Source: an uncultured Pelagibacteraceae bacterium (GTDB taxonomy: Bacteria; Pseudomonadota; Alphaproteobacteria; Pelagibacterales; Pelagibacteraceae). From it: a DNA stretch of 33,295 bases. How positions within the stretch are numbered: the stretch's first letter is position 1; the number at the start of each line of letters is the position of its first letter. A program made the position numbers and the translations under genes. The notes under the pieces were generated by a model that was given only the letters and a program-made list of their open reading frames with translations, had not been told where the DNA came from and searched no databases. Shown piece by piece: positions 15,818-24,705 of this stretch. The DNA is taken from NCBI GenBank assembly GCA_902610655.1, contig CACLWL010000009.1:1-33295 (forward strand). Reading direction: 5' to 3'.

Positions 15818-18250
15818 ATGAAATCAAAAGCTAAAGTAGTTGTTGTAGGTGGAGGAGTTGTAGGTGTTAGTGCTTTATATCATTTAGCAAAAAAAGGTTG
15901 GTCAGATGTAGTTTTAGTTGAAAGAAAAGAACTAACTTCTGGTTCAACATGGCATGCAGCCGGTCTTTTGCCTTTATTCAATATGAGTTACTCTGTAGGT
16001 CAACTTCATAAATATGCTGTAAATCTTTATAAATCATTAGAGGAGGAGACGGGTAAAAATGTAGGCTTCAGTGTCGTTTCAAATATAAGATTAGCAAATA
16101 ATAAAGATAGAATGGACGAGTATCATCAATACGCAGGTGTTGCTCAAACAATAGGCGTAGATGTAAAATTTTTAACTCCTGATCAAGTTAAAGAAATTTG
16201 GCCTTTATGTAATACATCAGATCTTATAGGTGCAATACAACACCCCGAAGATGGATATATACAGCCAGCAGATCTTACTCAGGCACTAGCGACTGGTGCA
16301 AGAAACAGAGGTGCTGAAATTTATAGAAATACAACTGTCATTGGAATTAAACAAACTAAAGAAGGATGGGTAGTAGAAACAGATAAAGGAACAATAGAAT
16401 GCGAACATGTAATCTCATGCTCAGGAAATTTTGCTAGGCAAACTGGTAAAATGGTTGGTTTGGATATACCTGTAATTCCAGTTGAACATCAATATATAGT
16501 TACAGAACCTCATCCAGAAATTCAAAAAAGAAAAAAAGATGGTCTTCCTGAAATGGGAGTTCTTAGAGATAGTGATAGCAGATGGTACATGCGAGAAGAA
16601 GCAGGTGGTCTTATATTAGGGCCGTATGAAGATGGAGCCCCAGCGTGTTATGTTAATGGACCATCTAAAGAATCGGAGTATGAATTATTTCAAGAGGACT
16701 TGGATAGACTTGCTCCACACATAGAAGGAGCAATTCATAGAGTTCCTGCTTTTGGTGAAGTAGGTGTTAAGAAAGTTTATAACGGAGCAATCTGTTATAC
16801 ACCAGACGGAAACCCAATCGTTGGTCCTGCATGGGGTTTAAAAAATTTTTGGATAAATGAAGGTCATAGTTTTGGTATCACAGCTGCTGGAGGTGCAGGT
16901 TGGCAGTTAGCAGAGTGGATAGTAGATGGAGAACCAACTATTGATATGTTGGGCGTTGAACCTAGAAGATATGGTGACTATTGTTCAAAATCTTATTTAA
17001 AAGAAAAAAATGAAGAAGCCTACAGTCATGTTTTTATTACTCATTTTCCTGATGAAGAAAGACCAGCTGCGAGGCCATTAAGAACAGCCCCGTGTTACGA
17101 TAGAATGAAAAAATTGGGTGCTGTATTCGGTCAAAAATTTGGATGGGAAAGACCAAACTTTTTTGCAACAGATGGCATGGAGCAAAAAGATGATTGGTCA
17201 TTTAGAAGATCAAAATGGTTTGAGGCTGTTAAAAAAGAATGTAAAAATGTAAAAGAAAATGTTGGCCTTTTAGATATGACAGCATTTGCTAAATGTAGAA
17301 TAAAAGGACCAAAAGCAGAAGAGTTTTTAGATAATTTGGTTGCAAATAAACTTCCAAAAAAGAGTGGCAGAGTAAATTTGTGTCATGCCTTAAATACAAA
17401 AGGCGGTGTTCATTCTGAATTTACAATTTTAAAAGAGGCTGAGAATAGTTTTTATTTAGTTTCAGCAGGAGCTTTCCAAAGACTCGATCATGATTGGATA
17501 CTTAAATGGATGCCAAAAGATGGAAGTGTTATATTTGAAAATTTAACTAGCAGCACAGGGGTATTAGTTGTAGCAGGTCCAAAATCTAGAGAACTCATGC
17601 AAAAAGTTTCAAAGGACGATTTTTCAAATGAAAACTTCAAATGGTTAAGTGCAAAAAATGTAGATGTGGGATATGCACCAGTAAATGCAATGAGAGTAAA
17701 TTTTGTTGGTGAACTAGGATGGGAACTGCATCATCCAATTGAATACCAAAATCATATATTTGATAAGTTGATGGAAGCGGGAAAAGATTTAGGGTTAAAG
17801 CCTTTTGGTATTAGAGCAATGAATAGTTTAAGAGTTGAAAAATCTTACAAACTTGTTGGTACTGAACTGTCAATTGAGTACGCACCGTACGAGAGCGGAT
17901 TGGATAGGTTCGTTCATCCAAATAAAGGTAATTTTATTGGTTTAGATGCACTAAATAAGTGGAGAGAAAAAGGATTTAATAACAAGTTAGTAACTATGGA
18001 AGTTCATAATGTAACTGACGCAGATGTTTTAGGTAATAATCCGATTTATGAAAATGGATCAGTTGTTGGAAGAGCAACAGGAGGGGATTATGGATTTAGA
18101 TTAGGTAAATCGATAGCACTAGGAATGGTAAAACCAAATTTAGCAAATGTTGGACAAAAACTTAAAATTGATATATTAGGCAAAATGTATGAGGCTACTA
18201 TTTTAGAAGATAGCCCATATGATTCAAAAAATAATTTAATAAGAGCTTAA
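15818..18250 (+). CDS. Dimethylglycine/sarcosine dehydrogenase-like flavoprotein with GcvT domains
   Basis: The 810-residue protein is full length for this family. Domains in order: FAD-binding DAO module (about 5-370; [21 protein letters not shown] dinucleotide fold), FAO_M linker (about 375-430), GcvT folate-binding domain (about 440-700; [17 protein letters not shown] and [15 protein letters not shown]) and GcvT C-terminal barrel (about 715-800). H46 in [10 protein letters not shown] matches the His that holds FAD covalently in dimethylglycine dehydrogenase. These enzymes oxidatively demethylate an N-methyl glycine, pass the carbon to tetrahydrofolate and electrons to ETF. The etfB gene overlaps its stop by one base (TAATG), strong support for ETF as electron acceptor. 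Dimethylglycine versus sarcosine cannot be separated by eye. Confidence 0.9.
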   Translation: MKSKAKVVVVGGGVVGVSALYHLAKKGWSDVVLVERKELTSGSTWHAAGLLPLFNMSYSVGQLHKYAVNLYKSLEEETGKNVGFSVVSNIRLANNKDRMDEYHQYAGVAQTIGVDVKFLTPDQVKEIWPLCNTSDLIGAIQHPEDGYIQPADLTQALATGARNRGAEIYRNTTVIGIKQTKEGWVVETDKGTIECEHVISCSGNFARQTGKMVGLDIPVIPVEHQYIVTEPHPEIQKRKKDGLPEMGVLRDSDSRWYMREEAGGLILGPYEDGAPACYVNGPSKESEYELFQEDLDRLAPHIEGAIHRVPAFGEVGVKKVYNGAICYTPDGNPIVGPAWGLKNFWINEGHSFGITAAGGAGWQLAEWIVDGEPTIDMLGVEPRRYGDYCSKSYLKEKNEEAYSHVFITHFPDEERPAARPLRTAPCYDRMKKLGAVFGQKFGWERPNFFATDGMEQKDDWSFRRSKWFEAVKKECKNVKENVGLLDMTAFAKCRIKGPKAEEFLDNLVANKLPKKSGRVNLCHALNTKGGVHSEFTILKEAENSFYLVSAGAFQRLDHDWILKWMPKDGSVIFENLTSSTGVLVVAGPKSRELMQKVSKDDFSNENFKWLSAKNVDVGYAPVNAMRVNFVGELGWELHHPIEYQNHIFDKLMEAGKDLGLKPFGIRAMNSLRVEKSYKLVGTELSIEYAPYESGLDRFVHPNKGNFIGLDALNKWREKGFNNKLVTMEVHNVTDADVLGNNPIYENGSVVGRATGGDYGFRLGKSIALGMVKPNLANVGQKLKIDILGKMYEATILEDSPYDSKNNLIRA

Positions 18251-18999
18251 TGAAAATACTTGTAGCTGTAAAAAGAGTTATTGATTACAACGTTCAAATT
18301 AGAGTTAAGGAGGACGGAACTGGAGTAGTTACGGATAATGTAAAAATGTCAACGAACCCACCAGATGATAATGCTATTGAGGAAGCTGTAAAAATAAAAG
18401 AGGCTGGCAAAGCAAAAGAAATTGTTGCCGTTACTGTTGGAGAAGAAAAAGCCCAAGAAACTGTTAGAAAGGCATTAGCTGTAGGAGCTGATAGAGGAAT
18501 TTTAGTTAAAGCTAGCGGAACTGTTGAGCCTTTAGCAGTTGCAAAAATTTTACAAAAAATTGTTGAAAAAGAAAAACCAGATTTAGTCTTTATGGGAAAA
18601 CAAGCTATAGATGACGATTGTAATCAAACCGGACAAATGCTTGCTGCAATATTAAATTGGCCACAAGCAACCTTCGCATCCAAAATTGAAGTTAAAGAAA
18701 AAGTTTTGGAAGTGACAAGAGAAGTTGATGAGGGTCTTGAAACTATAGAAGTAAGTATACCATCAATTGTGACCTGTGATTTAAGGCTTAATGAGCCTAG
18801 ATATGCGTCTTTACCAAATATAATGAAAGCAAAGAAAAAACCCTTAGAGCAAATAGATGCTTCAGAATTGGGAGTTGATATTAAATCAAGAATCGAGCAA
18901 ATTAAGGTTGAAGAACCACCAAAAAGAAAAGCTGGAATAAAAGTTTCTAGTGTAGAAGAATTGGTTCAAAAATTAAAAAATGAGGCAAAGGTAATTTAA
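18250..18999 (+). CDS. etfB: Electron transfer flavoprotein beta subunit
   Basis: The 249-residue protein is a normal-length EtfB, the AMP-binding subunit of the soluble ETF heterodimer. It begins [14 protein letters not shown], has [16 protein letters not shown] (37-51) and the family signature region [39 protein letters not shown] (near 154-192), which includes the loop that contacts partner dehydrogenases. Both ends overlap neighbours by one base (TAATG junctions), so translation is coupled to the dimethylglycine-type dehydrogenase upstream and to etfA downstream. It takes electrons from that enzyme, and likely from other acyl-CoA-type dehydrogenases in the cell, to ETF-QO. Confidence 0.96.
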   Translation: MKILVAVKRVIDYNVQIRVKEDGTGVVTDNVKMSTNPPDDNAIEEAVKIKEAGKAKEIVAVTVGEEKAQETVRKALAVGADRGILVKASGTVEPLAVAKILQKIVEKEKPDLVFMGKQAIDDDCNQTGQMLAAILNWPQATFASKIEVKEKVLEVTREVDEGLETIEVSIPSIVTCDLRLNEPRYASLPNIMKAKKKPLEQIDASELGVDIKSRIEQIKVEEPPKRKAGIKVSSVEELVQKLKNEAKVI

Positions 19000-19952
19000 T
19001 GTCTGTATTATTGATAGCTGAACACAACAATAAAGAGGTCAAGCAATTTACATTTAACGCTATAACTGCAGCATCTCAAATAAATGATGATTTACATGTT
19101 TTGGTTATTGGTAAAAATGCAGATCCTGTTGCAAAATCAATCTCTGAAGTTCCTAATGTAAAAAAAGTTATTCATGTCGATAATGATATTTATGAAAACT
19201 ATATTGCAGAAAATTACACCCCAGTCATACTTAAGCTCTCTGAAAATTACTCCCACATTATTTGTTCAGCCAATACCTTTGGTAAAAACTTAATGCCAAG
19301 AATAGCTGCATTACTAGATACATCACAAGTAAGTGATATTATTAAAGTAATTTCCGAAGATACTTTTTTAAGACCTATTTATGCTGGCAATGCTTTTGCA
19401 ACAGTTAAAAGTACCGATAAAAAAAAATGTATTACTATAAGACCTACTTCTTTTGATGCTGCACCCACATCAGGTGGATCTGCAGAAATAGTAAAAGGTG
19501 AAAATACAGACCCATCAGAAAACACAAAATTTTTAAAAAAAGAAGAAATAAAATCTGACAGACCAGAGCTTGGAACTGCACGAATAGTAATTTCAGGTGG
19601 TCGGGGAATGCAAAGTGGAGATAATTTTAAGTTAATTACAGCTATTGCAGATAAATTAAATGCAGCTATTGGAGCATCACGAGCGGCAGTGGATGCAGGT
19701 TATATAACTAACGAACACCAAGTTGGTCAAACGGGTAAAGTGGTCGTTCCTGATTTATATATAGCAGTCGGAATATCAGGTGCTATTCAGCACTTAGCTG
19801 GAATGAAAGAGAGTAAAGTAATTGTCGCAATCAATAAAGATGGCGAAGCTCCTATTTTTTCAGTCGCAGATTACGGCTTAGAGGCGGACTTATTTGATGC
19901 GCTTCCTAAATTTTTGGAAGAATTGAACAAATTAAACACTATACAAAAATAA
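18999..19952 (+). CDS. etfA: Electron transfer flavoprotein alpha subunit
   Basis: The 317-residue protein is EtfA, which carries the FAD of ETF. The N-terminal half resembles EtfB in fold; the C-terminal FAD domain (about 185-317) shows VISGGRGMQSGDNF, AAVDAGYITNEHQVGQTGKVV, LYIAVGISGAIQHLAGM and AINKDGEAPIFSVADYGLEAD, all standard FAD contacts. Length is typical. It starts within the etfB stop codon (TAATG), and ETF:quinone oxidoreductase follows after 24 bases, so the complete route from flavin dehydrogenase to the quinone pool is one transcription unit. Confidence 0.96.
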   Translation: MSVLLIAEHNNKEVKQFTFNAITAASQINDDLHVLVIGKNADPVAKSISEVPNVKKVIHVDNDIYENYIAENYTPVILKLSENYSHIICSANTFGKNLMPRIAALLDTSQVSDIIKVISEDTFLRPIYAGNAFATVKSTDKKKCITIRPTSFDAAPTSGGSAEIVKGENTDPSENTKFLKKEEIKSDRPELGTARIVISGGRGMQSGDNFKLITAIADKLNAAIGASRAAVDAGYITNEHQVGQTGKVVVPDLYIAVGISGAIQHLAGMKESKVIVAINKDGEAPIFSVADYGLEADLFDALPKFLEELNKLNTIQK

Positions 19953-19976
19953 CAAATACTGTAAAAAATTACCAAT

Positions 19977-21596
19977 ATGTCTAGAGAGGTAATGGAATAC
20001 GATGTTGTGATTGTTGGTGGTGGACCATCAGGATTATCCGCAGCGATTAAACTTAAACAACTTAATTCAGAATTAAATATTTGTATATTAGAAAAAGCTT
20101 CAGAAATTGGTGCTCATATTTTATCTGGAAATGTATTTGAAACAAGAGCTTTAGATGAGTTATTACCTAAATGGAGAGATTTAAATAGTCCAATCAAAAC
20201 TAAAGTCTCTAAAGAAAAATTTTTATTTTTAGGAAAGAAAAAATCTTTTAGTTGGCCAACCTGGTTATTACCCAAAGTTCAACAAAATCATAATAATTAT
20301 ATTATAAGTTTAGCAAATCTATGCAGATGGCTTGCAGAGCAAGCTGAAGGTTTAGGGGTTGAAATTTTTCCTGGTTTTCCTGCAAGTGAAATTTTATATA
20401 ACGATGATGGATCTGTAAAAGGTGTAGCAACTCAAGATATGGGATTAGATAAAAACGGGGAAAAAAAAGATAGCTATGAACCTGGAATGGAGCTACATGC
20501 AAAGGTAACAATATTTGCAGAAGGTTGTAGAGGTCACTTAGGAAAAGAATTAATTAAAAAATTTGATCTAAATAAAGGAAAAGATCCACAACAGTATGGA
20601 ATTGGTTTTAAAGAAATTTGGGAAATAACAGAAGAGCAACATCAAGAAGGTCTTGTAATGCATACAGCTGGATGGCCGTTAGACAATCAGACTTATGGCG
20701 GAAGTTTTATGTACCACGCTGAAAACAAACAAATCTTCTTAGGTTATGTAATCGGCTTGGATTATAAAAATCCACACTTATCTCCTTTTGATGAATTTCA
20801 AAGATTTAAAACTCATCCAGCCATTAAAAAATATATTGAAAATGGTAAAAGAATTTCTTTCGGAGCAAGAGCATTAATAGAAGGTGGTATTCAGAGTTTG
20901 CCCAAAATGTATATGCCTGGTGCTTTATTAGTCGGTTGTGATGCAGGAACTTTAAACATGCCTAAAATTAAAGGTTCACATACAGCAATGAAAAGTGGAA
21001 TGATTGCAGCAGAAACAGTATTTGAGCACCTTAACCAACAAAAAGACTTAGCAAATTATGAGGAAAAATTTAATAAAAGTTGGGTATATGAAGAATTATA
21101 CGCCGCAAGAAATGTAAAACCTAGTTTTAGCTGGGGTTTATTGCTTGGAATAATTTTTACTGGATTAGATCAAATAATATTTAGAGGTAAATTACCTTTT
21201 ACATTAAGGCACAAACACGCCGATCATGAAACTTTAAAAGATGCAAAAGACATGCCAAAAATCGATTATCCAAAGCCAGATAATAAAATTACTTTTGATA
21301 AGACTAGTTCTGTATATTTAACGGGAACCAACCATGCGGAAAATCAACCTGTTCATTTAAGATTAAAGGATCCAAATTTACCAACAAATTATACTTTACA
21401 GAAGTATGATGAACCAGCTCAAAAGTACTGTCCCGTGGGCGTTTATGAAGTTCAGATTGTTAATGGTTCATCAAAATTTGTAATTAATTCGCAAAACTGT
21501 ATTCATTGTAAAACTTGTGATATTAAAGAGCCATCTCAAAATATTACTTGGGTAACGCCAGAAGGCGGCGGTGGGCCTAAATATGGGAATATGTAA
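19977..21596 (+). CDS. Electron transfer flavoprotein:ubiquinone oxidoreductase
   Basis: The 539-residue protein is ETF-QO, a monotopic inner-membrane enzyme with FAD and one 4Fe-4S cluster that passes electrons from ETF to ubiquinone. Seen: FAD fold DVVIVGGGPSGLSAAIKLKQ (near 9-28), GAHILSGNVFE, the PKIKGSHTAMKSG segment, and four cluster cysteines C485, C508, C511 and C514 in CPVGVYE and CIHCKTC. The C-terminal GGGGPKYGNM is the family end. I keep the ATG at 19977; an ATG at 19992 would give a protein starting MEYDVVIV, but homologues commonly carry the extra residues. It completes the electron path of the dehydrogenase/ETF operon. Confidence 0.95.
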   Translation: MSREVMEYDVVIVGGGPSGLSAAIKLKQLNSELNICILEKASEIGAHILSGNVFETRALDELLPKWRDLNSPIKTKVSKEKFLFLGKKKSFSWPTWLLPKVQQNHNNYIISLANLCRWLAEQAEGLGVEIFPGFPASEILYNDDGSVKGVATQDMGLDKNGEKKDSYEPGMELHAKVTIFAEGCRGHLGKELIKKFDLNKGKDPQQYGIGFKEIWEITEEQHQEGLVMHTAGWPLDNQTYGGSFMYHAENKQIFLGYVIGLDYKNPHLSPFDEFQRFKTHPAIKKYIENGKRISFGARALIEGGIQSLPKMYMPGALLVGCDAGTLNMPKIKGSHTAMKSGMIAAETVFEHLNQQKDLANYEEKFNKSWVYEELYAARNVKPSFSWGLLLGIIFTGLDQIIFRGKLPFTLRHKHADHETLKDAKDMPKIDYPKPDNKITFDKTSSVYLTGTNHAENQPVHLRLKDPNLPTNYTLQKYDEPAQKYCPVGVYEVQIVNGSSKFVINSQNCIHCKTCDIKEPSQNITWVTPEGGGGPKYGNM

Positions 21597-22155
21597 AAAA
21601 GTAATTTTTTATTTTTTAACTTCAATTTTTTTTTTAATTTCAAATATTAAAGCAGAAAATAATCTTAATAATATAAATCTAACTATTAATGATTTAATTT
21701 TAATGAAATATGAGATTTTTTTTTTAAAAAATCAATCAAGAGTTATTAATTCCAAAAAGACTGGACTAATGGTTAGATATCAATCAATTAATTATGAATT
21801 AAAAATCGACGGAGAAAATAATACGAATATAATTATTAATGCAGTAATGGATAAGAATAGATATTTAAAGAAAAAAAAATATAAACCTAGGATTTCAGAT
21901 TGTAATATTATTAGAAATAAAATTGTCGCTAATAAAATGGGTTATTCGCCAATAACTTCAAAGCCAAATTATTCAATTACTGAGGATGTTTTATTTGAAT
22001 ATATAAAAAATAATATATTTAATATTCAAAATTTAAATGAAGATGCAATTAAAAATCTTATTAAAAAAACTACTATTAAAATAAACATTATACATCCAAT
22101 TTCAGAATTTAATATTAATTGTTCTGGAAAATTATCTGACGCAGAACTTTACTAG
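21583..22155 (+). CDS. Small exported protein of unknown function
   Basis: From the ATG at 21583 this is a 190-residue protein. Residues 1-24 form a signal peptide (Lys pair, then hydrophobic Ile/Phe/Leu run, KA cleavage). A GTG at 21571 is in frame, but the ATG is better placed behind GGCGGCGGTGGG. The gene overlaps the end of the ETF-QO gene by 14 bases. The mature protein is rich in Asn, Ile and Lys and contains a pair of Cys (in SDCNIIRNK and INCSGK) that could form a disulfide in the periplasm. I recognise no family. It is the last gene of the rightward cluster and converges on the DUF2237 gene. Confidence 0.68.
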   Translation: MGICKKVIFYFLTSIFFLISNIKAENNLNNINLTINDLILMKYEIFFLKNQSRVINSKKTGLMVRYQSINYELKIDGENNTNIIINAVMDKNRYLKKKKYKPRISDCNIIRNKIVANKMGYSPITSKPNYSITEDVLFEYIKNNIFNIQNLNEDAIKNLIKKTTIKINIIHPISEFNINCSGKLSDAELY

Positions 22156-22156
22156 G

Positions 22157-22531
22157 CTAAGATAAATCTATTGCAAATTTTTTTAAAGTTTCAATCGGTA
22201 TAAGATTTAAAGTATTTTCATGAGTCCTTTTTAAATAAACAGGACATCCTTTGCCAGCCTCAACTGCTCTTGAGTACCAACTGGCACATACGCACCATGA
22301 GTCACCATCTTTTAATCCTGGAAACCCAAACTCTGGATGAGGTGTAATTAGATCATTTCCAGCTGTCTTACACCAATTTAAAAATTCATTATTAACTTTT
22401 GCACATACTGTGTGAACGCCTTTGTCATTTTCATCTGTTTTGCAGCAACCGTCTCTATACCATCCAGTTAAAGGATCTAATGAACATTCTTCAAGATCTT
22501 CTCCTAAAACATTTTTTTGAATATTTTCCAT
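22157..22531 (-). CDS. DUF2237 family protein
   Basis: The 124-residue protein fits DUF2237 over its whole length: NVLGEDLEECSLDPLTGWYRDGCCKT at the start, then GVHTVCAKV, GNDLITPHPEFGFPGLKDGDSWCVCASWY and a THENTL helix near the end. Seven or so conserved Cys (C16, C29, C30, C43, C54, C80, C82) suggest metal binding or redox chemistry, but no function is established to my knowledge. The start codon shares one base with the hisI stop, so the two genes are translationally coupled. Confidence 0.87.
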   Translation of the reverse strand: MENIQKNVLGEDLEECSLDPLTGWYRDGCCKTDENDKGVHTVCAKVNNEFLNWCKTAGNDLITPHPEFGFPGLKDGDSWCVCASWYSRAVEAGKGCPVYLKRTHENTLNLIPIETLKKFAIDLS

Positions 22532-22998
22532 TAAATTTTTGTTGGATTTGGTTGTCCCTTGTAAACTTCTTCTGGATCAAATTTTTTTTCTTTTTCTTCA
22601 AATTTCATTTCTATATTTCTACCATTATCAATTTTACCTAAAGGTATGGACCTGTAAAAGCATGATCTATAACCTACGTGGCAGCTGGCTCCATCACCAA
22701 TATCTACACTCATCCAAACAGAATCTTGATCATCATCAATTCTTATTTCTTTTACTTTTTGTGTAAATCCACTTGTTTTCCCTTTATGCCAAATTTGATT
22801 TCTTGATCTACTCCAGTAGTGGGCTTCTTTAGTTTCTATAGTTAGTCGAAAAGACTCTACATTCATATATCCATGCATCAAAATTTCTTTTGTGTTGTTG
22901 CATGTTGTCACAACTGGTATCAAACCATCATTATCGAATTTAGGTGATAAAAGCTTGCCTTCCTCTATTTCCTTAACATTTTCTCTTTTTTTAAACAT
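22531..22998 (-). CDS. hisI: Phosphoribosyl-AMP cyclohydrolase HisI with altered zinc site
   Basis: The 155-residue protein is a stand-alone HisI, which opens the purine ring of PR-AMP in histidine synthesis. Motifs: WSRSRNQIWHKGKTSGFTQKV (62-82) and C106-H107 with C113 in ASCHVGYRSCFYR, two of the three zinc cysteines. The third normally lies in a DCDxD motif, which also binds magnesium; here it is D88-D89-D90-Q-D92, so Asp replaces the Cys. I checked this on the bases and it is not a reading slip. The C-terminal tail beyond residue 120 is Lys/Glu-rich. It is divergent from folE across 75 bases; a hisI-folE neighbourhood is common in alphaproteobacteria. Activity is likely but zinc binding may be changed. 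Confidence 0.9.
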   Translation of the reverse strand: MFKKRENVKEIEEGKLLSPKFDNDGLIPVVTTCNNTKEILMHGYMNVESFRLTIETKEAHYWSRSRNQIWHKGKTSGFTQKVKEIRIDDDQDSVWMSVDIGDGASCHVGYRSCFYRSIPLGKIDNGRNIEMKFEEKEKKFDPEEVYKGQPNPTKI

Positions 22999-23073
22999 TT
23001 CTTTTATTATGTAACATATTAGCAGATATATTAAATATTTTAAAAAATAGTATTTATATGTATAAGAAGCACG

Positions 23074-23679
23074 ATGAAACTTGTTAAAGAATTAGATAAA
23101 CAATCTTTAAGCAATGAAGTATCTGACAAAGAGGCAGAAGAAGCATTTGTTAAGATATTAAAATATATAGGTGAGGATCCATCAAGAGAGGGTTTATTAG
23201 AAACACCGAAAAGAGTAAGAAAAGCTTTTAAAGAATACTTTCAAGGTTACCAAGAAGACCCATACAAGATTTTATCAAAAACATTTGGAGACGTTGATGG
23301 ATATAACGATATTGTAATACAAAAGAATATTTCTGTTCAAAGTCATTGTGAACATCATATGGCTCCAATAATTGGAATAGCTCATGTAGCCTATATCCCA
23401 AATGAAAGAGTAGTAGGTCTAAGTAAACTCGCAAGAGTTGTAGAGGTATTTTCTAAAAGACTTCAAACACAAGAGAGACTTACAATGCAAATTGCAAATA
23501 CTGTAATGGAGGCTTTAGATGCAAAAGGAGTTGCGGTAACTATAGACTCTAATCATATGTGTATGACTATGAGAGGTGTTAAAAAAGAACAAGCAACGAC
23601 AGTAACTAATTATTATCTAGGTCAATTCAAAGAAGATTTAAGTTATCAAAACAGATATTTAAGATTTATTAGCAAGTAA
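23074..23679 (+). CDS. folE: GTP cyclohydrolase I
   Basis: The 201-residue protein is type I GTP cyclohydrolase, the first enzyme of tetrahydrofolate synthesis (GTP to dihydroneopterin triphosphate). Seen: the helical N-terminal part with EDPSREGLLETPKRV (34-48), the zinc and catalytic site C92-E-H-H95 in SHCEHHMAP, VGLSKLARVV, RLQTQERLTMQIA, and C163 in SNHMCMTMRGV. The spacing C92 to C163 is 71 residues, as in the E. coli enzyme. Length is normal. In this context it supplies folate for the one-carbon unit released by the dimethylglycine-type enzyme, as it would for any folate use. It is 24 bases upstream of acuI. Confidence 0.97.
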   Translation: MKLVKELDKQSLSNEVSDKEAEEAFVKILKYIGEDPSREGLLETPKRVRKAFKEYFQGYQEDPYKILSKTFGDVDGYNDIVIQKNISVQSHCEHHMAPIIGIAHVAYIPNERVVGLSKLARVVEVFSKRLQTQERLTMQIANTVMEALDAKGVAVTIDSNHMCMTMRGVKKEQATTVTNYYLGQFKEDLSYQNRYLRFISK

Positions 23680-23703
23680 ATATCTGTATAATCATTTTCA
23701 GTT

Positions 23704-24705
23704 ATGTCCGATAATTTCAAAGCATTAATAGTTAATCATGAGGGCGATAAATTCACTAGGGAAGTAAAGTTTATTAATAAAGATTTTTTAAAACATGGAG
23801 ATGTTTTAGTTAAAGTAGAATATTCAGGTCTAAATTATAAAGATGCTTTAATTTTAAAAAATGGAGCAAAACTTGTAAAAGAGTTTCCTCATATACCAGG
23901 TATAGATTTTTCAGGAACAGTTATAGAAAGTGAAAATGAAAACTACAAAGAAGGTGATGAAATTATCTGTACAGGATGGAGAGTGGGCGAAATATTTTAT
24001 GGTGGTTATTCTCAGTATGCAAAAGTAAAAGGAGAATACCTTGTAAAAAGACCTAAAGATATTTCAGCAAAACAGGCTATGATATTAGGAACAGCTGGTA
24101 TAACTGCTATACAATGTGCTTTCGCTGTAAAAGCAAGAGAGGAATTATTACTTCAAAAAAAAGTTGTTGATGTAATTGTTACAGGAGCTTCAGGTGGCGT
24201 TGGAAGTATGTCTGTAATGATTTTAAATAAACTAAATTGTAATGTAACAGCTGTAACAGGAAAAAAAGAAAATAATGATTACCTTACTTCTTTAGGTGCA
24301 AAAAACCTTATAAATAGTGCAGATTTAGATAAAGAGCCGAGAGTACTTGATAAAGGTTTATATGATGGTGCTGTAGATACAGTTGGCGGTAATATACTAG
24401 CAAATGTTTTACCTCATATAAGGGATAAAGGGATTGTAGCTGCATGTGGAAATGCCAAGCATTATAAATTAAATACTACTGTAATGCCTTTTATAATAAG
24501 GGGGGTTAAACTTTGGGGAATAAATTCTGTTGATACATCAAAAAAAAGAAGAGATTTCCTATGGGGAGAATTACCCAAATTAATCGATTTTGATTTAATA
24601 GGTAAATCAATAAAAGAAATTAGTTTAGACGAACTTTTGAATACTTATTCGTTAATGCTAGAAGGTAAAACTTCTGGTAAATATATCGTTAATTTAAATA
24701 AATAA
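23704..24705 (+). CDS. acuI: Acryloyl-CoA reductase AcuI (YhdH-type quinone oxidoreductase)
   Basis: The 333-residue medium-chain reductase has the YhdH/AcuI pattern: SGLNYKDALIL with FPHIPGIDFSGTV, TGWRVGEIFYGGYSQYAKVK, an ILGTAGITAIQCAFA helix and the nucleotide fold VIVTGASGGVGSMSV, ending LEGKTSGKYIVNL. No zinc-binding Cys cluster is present, as expected for the quinone-oxidoreductase branch. AcuI reduces acryloyl-CoA to propionyl-CoA with NADPH, a detoxification step in DMSP, acrylate and 3-hydroxypropionate metabolism. No DMSP lyase or demethylase lies in the window. Its stop overlaps the LysR start by one base (TAATG), so the pair is coupled. Confidence 0.88.
   Translation: MSDNFKALIVNHEGDKFTREVKFINKDFLKHGDVLVKVEYSGLNYKDALILKNGAKLVKEFPHIPGIDFSGTVIESENENYKEGDEIICTGWRVGEIFYGGYSQYAKVKGEYLVKRPKDISAKQAMILGTAGITAIQCAFAVKAREELLLQKKVVDVIVTGASGGVGSMSVMILNKLNCNVTAVTGKKENNDYLTSLGAKNLINSADLDKEPRVLDKGLYDGAVDTVGGNILANVLPHIRDKGIVAACGNAKHYKLNTTVMPFIIRGVKLWGINSVDTSKKRRDFLWGELPKLIDFDLIGKSIKEISLDELLNTYSLMLEGKTSGKYIVNLNK

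Noticed and set aside
15818..18250. DMSP demethylase DmdA
   Set aside because: DmdA is a single GcvT-type protein of about 370 residues without an FAD module; this protein has a complete N-terminal FAD domain and is coupled to ETF genes.
22399..22766. Rightward open frames opposite hisI and the DUF2237 gene
   Set aside because: Phe/Leu-rich shadow frames over two recognised genes, with no start signals.
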